Origin: Tetmemena sp. SeJ-2015
Taxonomy: Eukaryota; Ciliophora; Spirotrichea; Sporadotrichida; Oxytrichidae
DNA: 64,000 nt
NCBI GenBank assembly: GCA_027382625.1
Contig: JAJKFJ010022766.1
Span: 1-64,000, forward strand
Reading direction: 5' to 3'
This document shows positions 58,745 through 64,000 of the stretch, in pieces. Below the pieces are notes generated by a model. The model had not been told where the DNA came from, did no database searches, and saw nothing but the letters and a program-made list of their open reading frames with translations. The translations under genes were made by a program, and so were the position numbers. Within the stretch, counting starts at the first letter, position 1. Each line of letters begins with the position of its first letter.

Positions 58745-60860
58745 ATTTGTTATTTTCTTTTAATTAATTAGAAATTTAAAATTTAGTGTTTATGAATTCG
58801 CATGAACTTATCATATTTTTAGATTAAAACTTTTATAAATAAACCTAAATGGCTTTTATTCATATTATCTTAAACTAAAATTGGATAAAATAAATTGTAG
58901 ATGAATTTAGAGGCAATATTTTTACAATCAAGTTGAGTTATAATAGATAGGACTAAAATAGGTGATAATTTTAATTAATCTTTCTTACTAACTTAGATAA
59001 TAATTACCTAATGTTACAAATCAATTTCAAAAATTTCACGGTGATTTATCCTTTCTGTGTCTGTAGTCACCATTTTAAAATTAAATTAAAATATTATTTC
59101 TTCTGGTAAGATTTTTCAAACTATCAAAAAATCCCTATTCTAAAAAAAAACGTCATTTAGCATGAATTTTATGATTAAAGGTAATTTCATAGTAAAAACA
59201 GAGAAACCTTTTCTTTTCTCATTATTCTCAAGATATAAAATTTAAGTAGCGTTCCTTTAAATTCTATGGTTTTCATATCGGAGACATCTGCTTATCTTTT
59301 AAACTTCTTTCTACTAAATGAGTATAACAAATATAAAAATACATGCTCTATATTTCGTTCTACATAATTTAAATCTTACTTATTGTTCTAACTATTATTT
59401 CCCTATTTTTAAATTGAACTATTATTTTATTTAATGAATTATTTTGTGTTAAATTCTTCACTATAATTTGTAAACCAACCTTATTTGAATAATTCATAAA
59501 TCAATTAAAATATCTAAAATTATTTATGAAAAAAATATTTTTCCAATTAAATAATAGATTATGAAATATATTCATATTTTTCAGAATTAATTTAAAGAAG
59601 ATTTATTTGATTTTGACACATTCTTTTTTTTATCCATAAATCTTAATATTTTATATGAGAGGTATTTAGTTAAAATATAATTTAAGAACGTGAAATATAA
59701 AAACAAAATTAGATTAATTTTAAAAAATATATTTTAATATGCCAAAAATAAATCCTGGCATTGTTTAATCAATTTCAGACTTTTTAGCGCTAAATAAAGC
59801 TTTGTGGCATCTGGACTTAACTTATTCAGCGACCAAATAATTTTCTTAAAGTTCTTCTAAGGTCTTTATTGAGTTAGTTTGCTGATATTTTGTTGTTTAA
59901 GAAGGTATATTTTTATTTTAAATGAAAGGATTAATGTTTTCCAAGATGGTCTTATCTTGATCATTTAATAAATATATTTATTAAGATTTGATCAAGAGTT
60001 TGTTCAAAATTTTGAATCATTTTAACATCGTGCTCAATCTAAATAAAATAATCGATATGTTATCGTTGATTAATTATAATTAAAACAAACATAAATAAAC
60101 TCATTCCTGCTATATTAGACTGCTGTCCTGTGTTCAATTAATTCTAAAGATTTTTATCATAAGAAATGAAGATTGATGCATTTTCTTTAGCTATTATGCT
60201 ACTCATATCGCTCGTAAAACAAGAATTATCCTGCTGTTCTTTTTTCTTAGAGGAAGAAATGGCTTACTAGTTGAACATAATAACAATACAAAATATTAAT
60301 TTATAAACTGCTCGAACTGATTAAGTGAGGGGATATTTCTTCCAGATCTGGAACTGAAATGAGGTTGATCGCTTACGAATTTTATTTTTTCAAGTTTTAT
60401 CAGCTTAGGGTTGCTCTTAGGAATTTTGTTTGGCTCATATTTGAGGGCTTTTGTTTTTTAGGTTGATAAATTTCGAATATTTTTGGGCAGCATTTACTTA
60501 TTGAGATCTTAAGAATTCGTTTAAATTTCCTCAAAAGATGACACTCTATTCATCTAAACAAGAATAAAATATATTTTGATTTTTATTTATAATAAATAGG
60601 AGAAAAGGTTTACTTTATTTTGGCCTGCTAAAAATTATATCACGAAAAGACAATTCAAAATAAAATTAGAAATTAAATTGATAGTCAAAAATTTTATTTA
60701 AATTAGTCATTTGACTTTTTTCTAATTTATTATTGATGTTTTCAACGTGAATTACAAAAATAATGCAGAGATTGATTCCTTGTTTGACGAACGAGATGAC
60801 TGATATTTAATTTTAGAATGATTTTTAAATTAAAGTAGAGTTAGTGCCTGTTAGAAGGCT
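58745..60860. other. AT-rich spacer
   Basis: AT-rich with no convincing coding block, RNA gene or repeat; open frames have low-complexity composition. Confidence 0.45.
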
Positions 60861-60889
60861 ACAAAGAATAAATGCAGATTATTAAATAT

Positions 60890-61610
60890 TTGGAATTAAT
60901 ATTACAAGTTTATTTCAAATTCTGTTTTAAAATGGCGAATTTCCTTATATATGTAATTTTAACTTCTTTCTCCTGTCTCTTCTTTTTGTTCTTATTCTTT
61001 TTCTTTTTGTTATTATTTTCCATTTTAGATTTGACTTTGAGTAGGTTTCCTTCTTGGAAGTTCTTGATCATAAGCTATTTCTCTCAGATATTCTTTTAGT
61101 TTCTTTTCTCTGAAGGCCTCTTCTTCCAACGTTCTCTTCCTTCTTTTGGAAGTTAAGCCTCCCTAGTTAGAACTTGGGACAAGAAAGCATAACTAATTCC
61201 GTGACCACAATAGTTTATTTCTCTCAGCCATTCATATTTCTTCTTGAGTAGTTTGTCTCTTTACCTGAACTACATCAGAGTTACTTGAGTTGTTTCTTGA
61301 AAGCCTTGGTGGGATCTATGAGGCAGTTGGTCGAAGAGCTCCATTACGATTTCACTCAATATCCCTCAGCTCAAGTATAGTAGCTCACTCGTTTCTATAT
61401 TAGTATTGAATTATCTCCTCCTGCTTGTCTGAATGTGTGAAGATGTTTCTTCTCTTTTCCCAATAGTTGCCAAGATATTTATAGGATTGAAGTCTGACCC
61501 AAGTTTAATCATCTAATGTGGCTCTCAATACTTGCTCTTGCAAATTCACTCATCTTAGTATCTTGTACTGGTCTCTGCACTCCATTAAAAATTTAAAAAA
61601 TCTATAATTT
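60890..61610 (-). CDS. hypothetical charged / coiled-coil protein
   Basis: Minus-strand blocks from right to left: LRATLDDQTWVRLQSYKYLG, NYWEKRRNIFTHSDKQEEII (61540-61400), VMELFDQLPHRSHQGFQETT, RDKLLKKKYEWLREINYCGH, GISYAFLSQVLTREA (61350-61150) and, in another frame, RTLEEEAFREKKLKEYLREI, AYDQELPRRKPTQSQ (61130-61030), tailing into a Lys/Glu/Gln repeat. The frame changes imply IESs. Tryptophan and charged residues recur. No family recognised; termini not fixed. Confidence 0.55.
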
Positions 61611-61984
61611 ATTCAAACAGATATAAGAACAATTAAAGCCTGAAATGTATTTCATTTAGTTTTTGACTCAATTCTTGAATTTTACAGTATTGAACCTTAA
61701 TACAGAAAATTGTAAATATAAACTAGATTGATGAGTACTCAAAACTTCAATTTGATTACTATTTTCAGAAATGTAATTTAAATTCTTCAAAAAGCAAAGA
61801 GTTTTTAATTATTAAATTATTTAAAGAATATTTGAAACAGTTTAATTAATTTATATAAATAATGTATCAAGATATTTTTCTAAGGATTTATAGTATTCGT
61901 GTTACAACTCCTTTCTTAAGATTTTAATGAATCTGTAGAGTATTTAAAAATGAAATATTTGCATTTTATGAAAGTTTAAAAATA

Positions 61985-62405
61985 TTTTCAGATTAATAAT
62001 AATATTGCTGAGAATTTAATAAAAAGAGAATTAAATTATATATTAAATTAAAATGGAATAAATCAGTGACAGTTGAAATGTGTCTAATTTAAATAATAAT
62101 TACACCATCCTATTTAGCATAAAATTCTAAGAACGTTTTATCCTTGCAATTTTTTGTGTTGGAGCGCTCACTAAAGAGTTAATAGCTACACAAGATAAGA
62201 ATTCAAAGATATCGAAATTTCATTTGATTGAGCATATCATATCTCACTTCTGAGAGGGACTAATGTAATGATTTAAGAAGAAACTCATATTTTTTTATTG
62301 TTTATCGAAAAAGCTGGACATCAGGTGTGAATCTGCTATTTAAACTGCTACAAAGTTGCAACTCTTCCTTTATATTAACCAATCAACGGTTTTAATTAAA
62401 ATTCC
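61985..62405 (+). repeat. repeat R1, copy c
   Basis: Same orientation and extent as 9836-10262, with scattered substitutions and small indels. It stands alone in AT-rich DNA, which shows that R1 is dispersed. Confidence 0.85.
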
Positions 62406-62409
62406 TACT

Positions 62410-63535
62410 ATATTCTATATTAAATTTAAATCTGAAAAAATAACTCTTTTCATGTTTAAATGAATACAAATTTATAAAATATTGAATTTAATTTTTATTG
62501 AATTTTCAAATAATATTATTTTGCAAAATTTTATATTTTTTCTTTCTCTCGTTTGATTATCTCTTTTTAAGCACTAAAAATAATTTTTGTAATTTAAACT
62601 CCTCATGAACCTAATTTTAATATCATTTATAATATAAAATGGGTCTAAACTTTTTTTCTTAGATGGGGATTCCTTTTTTGTTGTTGAAATTTAATAGCGA
62701 GATGATTTTTTTATAAAATAAATTTGTAAATCTATCTAGCTGAAATAAACTTCTAATTTTATCTCATTATAGGTATCTAACTCAAGCCTCTTTAAATATT
62801 TATCAATTCAGAAAGTTTAAATTCTTAAAAACAAGTAAAGTTAAAATATATTAAAGAATTAATTGAGTATTTGAGTTCTTTTTATTAGCTAGCTATTGTT
62901 TCTTTTAAAGAAGGTCTATTCATTTTCTTTTTGCTTAAATTTGAATTTATATTTAAAATAAAACAATCTAAATTTAATTAGTATTATATGCTTAATGAGC
63001 AAATTAATATTTCTTTTATTCAAATTTTTCTATTTATTTTTTTGGTTCAGTTTTATGGTTTTATCTTTTTATAATGCTTAGAGATATATCATAGTTCCTC
63101 ATTTATAAATATCAAGAGACTTGCATTATAAAAAAAATTCTTTACAAAAAATTAAAATAAAATTTTTGTGTGTATATTTAAATAGAGAATAGAATGCTTC
63201 ATCATTTGAATATTATATCTTTATGTTAATGAACAATATCAAGTCTTCAAAGGTCAGTGTTATCATATTCTTGGATAGTCTTTAGAGTGGAGCCAATGCT
63301 TTAATTAAGGATACTTACTTATTCTTAGCTCTTATCAGTACCACTTTAATACTCTTCGAATGCTTTTTTAAGCATGAGTAGTTTATTTTAATTTCAATTG
63401 GATTAAATGAGCAAACGAAACCATCAAAAAAGGAAAAGAAAATGCTAGTGAAAGTGAAAGATAATTAAATACTATATCAATAGTTAGAATAATGCTATAA
63501 TTTAACCTTAAAAAAGCAATGTAAAGTGTTCTATG
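62410..63535. other. AT-rich spacer
   Basis: Very AT-rich, with nothing recognised on either strand. Confidence 0.5.
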
Positions 63536-63539
63536 TAGA

Positions 63540-63945
63540 TGACATTAAAAACATGATAGTATGATTAGAAAGTGAAAATAAGTTGTGTATAATTATTTTC
63601 TTTATTAATACTTATAATCATGCTCGTCAAACGAGAATTGCTCAAAAATAATTACACATCCTATCTCAGTTTCATTTTGACTCTAAGGTATGGATGTAGT
63701 CACCCTTATCAGTAGTAATAGCCAGTTCTCAACATCAACTTCATCGCAAAAATGTTCAGAGTGCCAAACTATACTCTCGCATTTGAAAGTTGCTTTGCAG
63801 ATGAGAAAGTTAGGAGTTGCAGCTGTTCCTCATCGCACTTCTAAGTTTCAAGATGTGCACATCAATTATTTGATTGATCCTCAAACTCTTCGCCACTAAG
63901 CGCACTTCAGTTTGGAGTAGCGCGCGAAGATCTTCCATAGATAGT
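63540..63945 (-). pseudogene. inverted partial copy of the 50.13-50.52 kb block
   Basis: The reverse complement of this stretch follows 50130-50520 nearly base for base (ATCAATCAAATAATTGATGT, GTGCGATGAGGAACAGCTGC), but single-base indels break the reading frame that is open in the left copy. Homology stops at about 63945. Confidence 0.75.
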
Positions 63946-64000
63946 TAAATGAGTAGATGGAACCCTGGCTACCCCCTGGAACTGCAGTGACTCATCCTAG

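Noticed and set aside
22208..62500. Many open frames of 60-100 codons in AT-rich DNA, such as 47583-47774, 55468-55810 and 56070-56339
   Set aside because: They have Phe/Leu/Lys/Pro-only composition from homopolymers or lie in TIR repeats; no protein-like pattern.
50130..63945. A 13.8 kb transposon bounded by the inverted 50.1 and 63.9 kb copies
   Set aside because: The left copy is protein-coding in appearance, no target duplication is seen, and unrelated genes fill the interval; a duplicated gene fragment is simpler.
1..64000. Reading the window with the standard genetic code
   Set aside because: It breaks every recognisable gene at TAA/TAG; DIB1, the kelch gene, the helicase and both channels all need TAA/TAG as Gln, with TGA as the only stop.
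1..64000. TBE-type transposon ends or C4A4/G4T4 telomere repeats
   Set aside because: Only isolated CCCCAAAA-like strings (e.g. 30601, 58145) occur; no tandem telomeric repeat or TBE terminus.
1..64000. CRISPR arrays, operons or other prokaryotic features
   Set aside because: No regularly spaced repeats, no ribosome-binding sites; introns and IESs show a eukaryotic germline.

Overview
This window reads as germline (micronuclear) DNA of a hypotrich/spirotrich ciliate of the Oxytricha-Stylonychia type. Three things support this. (1) Coding stretches read through TAA and TAG as glutamine and end only at TGA. (2) Recognisable genes are cut by short AT-rich inserts bounded by 3-10 bp direct repeats (pointers); removing one repeat plus the insert restores the reading frame. 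These are internally eliminated sequences (IESs) between macronuclear-destined segments (MDSs). (3) Pointers vary in sequence and length and are not a fixed TA, which argues against Paramecium or Tetrahymena. The species cannot be named from the sequence alone.

Layout. 295-19585: two tandem paralogous four-domain voltage-gated cation channel genes, both on the minus strand and both apparently complete (stops at 295 and 9512, starts at 8829 and 19585). I resolved 18 exact IESs and four spliceosomal introns in them; more remain unresolved. A ~430 bp repeat, here called R1, lies inside a 493 bp IES of the second gene and again, inverted, between the two genes. 20013-22024: two small minus-strand genes of unknown function. 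22.95-28.9 kb: patchy coding DNA, mostly plus strand. 28.9-31.7 kb: homopolymer-rich sequence that looks poorly resolved. 31743-34145: a serine-rich minus gene, a head-to-head kish (TMEM167) gene, and an unrecognised plus gene. 34774-35686: a fold-back repeat with a GC-rich core. 36081-37405: the U5 snRNP/thioredoxin-fold splicing protein Dib1 (TXNL4A), whose 760 bp IES carries coding-like DNA on the opposite strand. 38.5-43.8 kb: a hypothetical gene end, a possible gene-family copy and a kelch-repeat gene. 44.9-46.8 kb: an IES-interrupted DD34E (Tc1/mariner/IS630-like) transposase gene and a small gene with a 163 bp IES. 47821-49328: a second large palindrome. 49.9-54.3 kb: several coding blocks on both strands, including two coiled-coil genes. 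55534-58731: a 3.2 kb element with long GC-rich terminal inverted repeats, a perfect 8 bp target-site duplication (TTAAAAAG) and a decayed SF2 helicase-like ORF. 58.7-64 kb: AT-rich DNA with one charged coding block, an R1 copy, and an inverted partial copy of the 50.2 kb coding block.

Nothing suggests a shared pathway or operon; the genes are separate eukaryotic units whose final form depends on DNA elimination. Because only TGA stops translation and the DNA is AT-rich, long open frames arise by chance. Genes were therefore called from protein-like composition, homology I recognised, or pointer-consistent joins, and low-confidence calls are marked as such.
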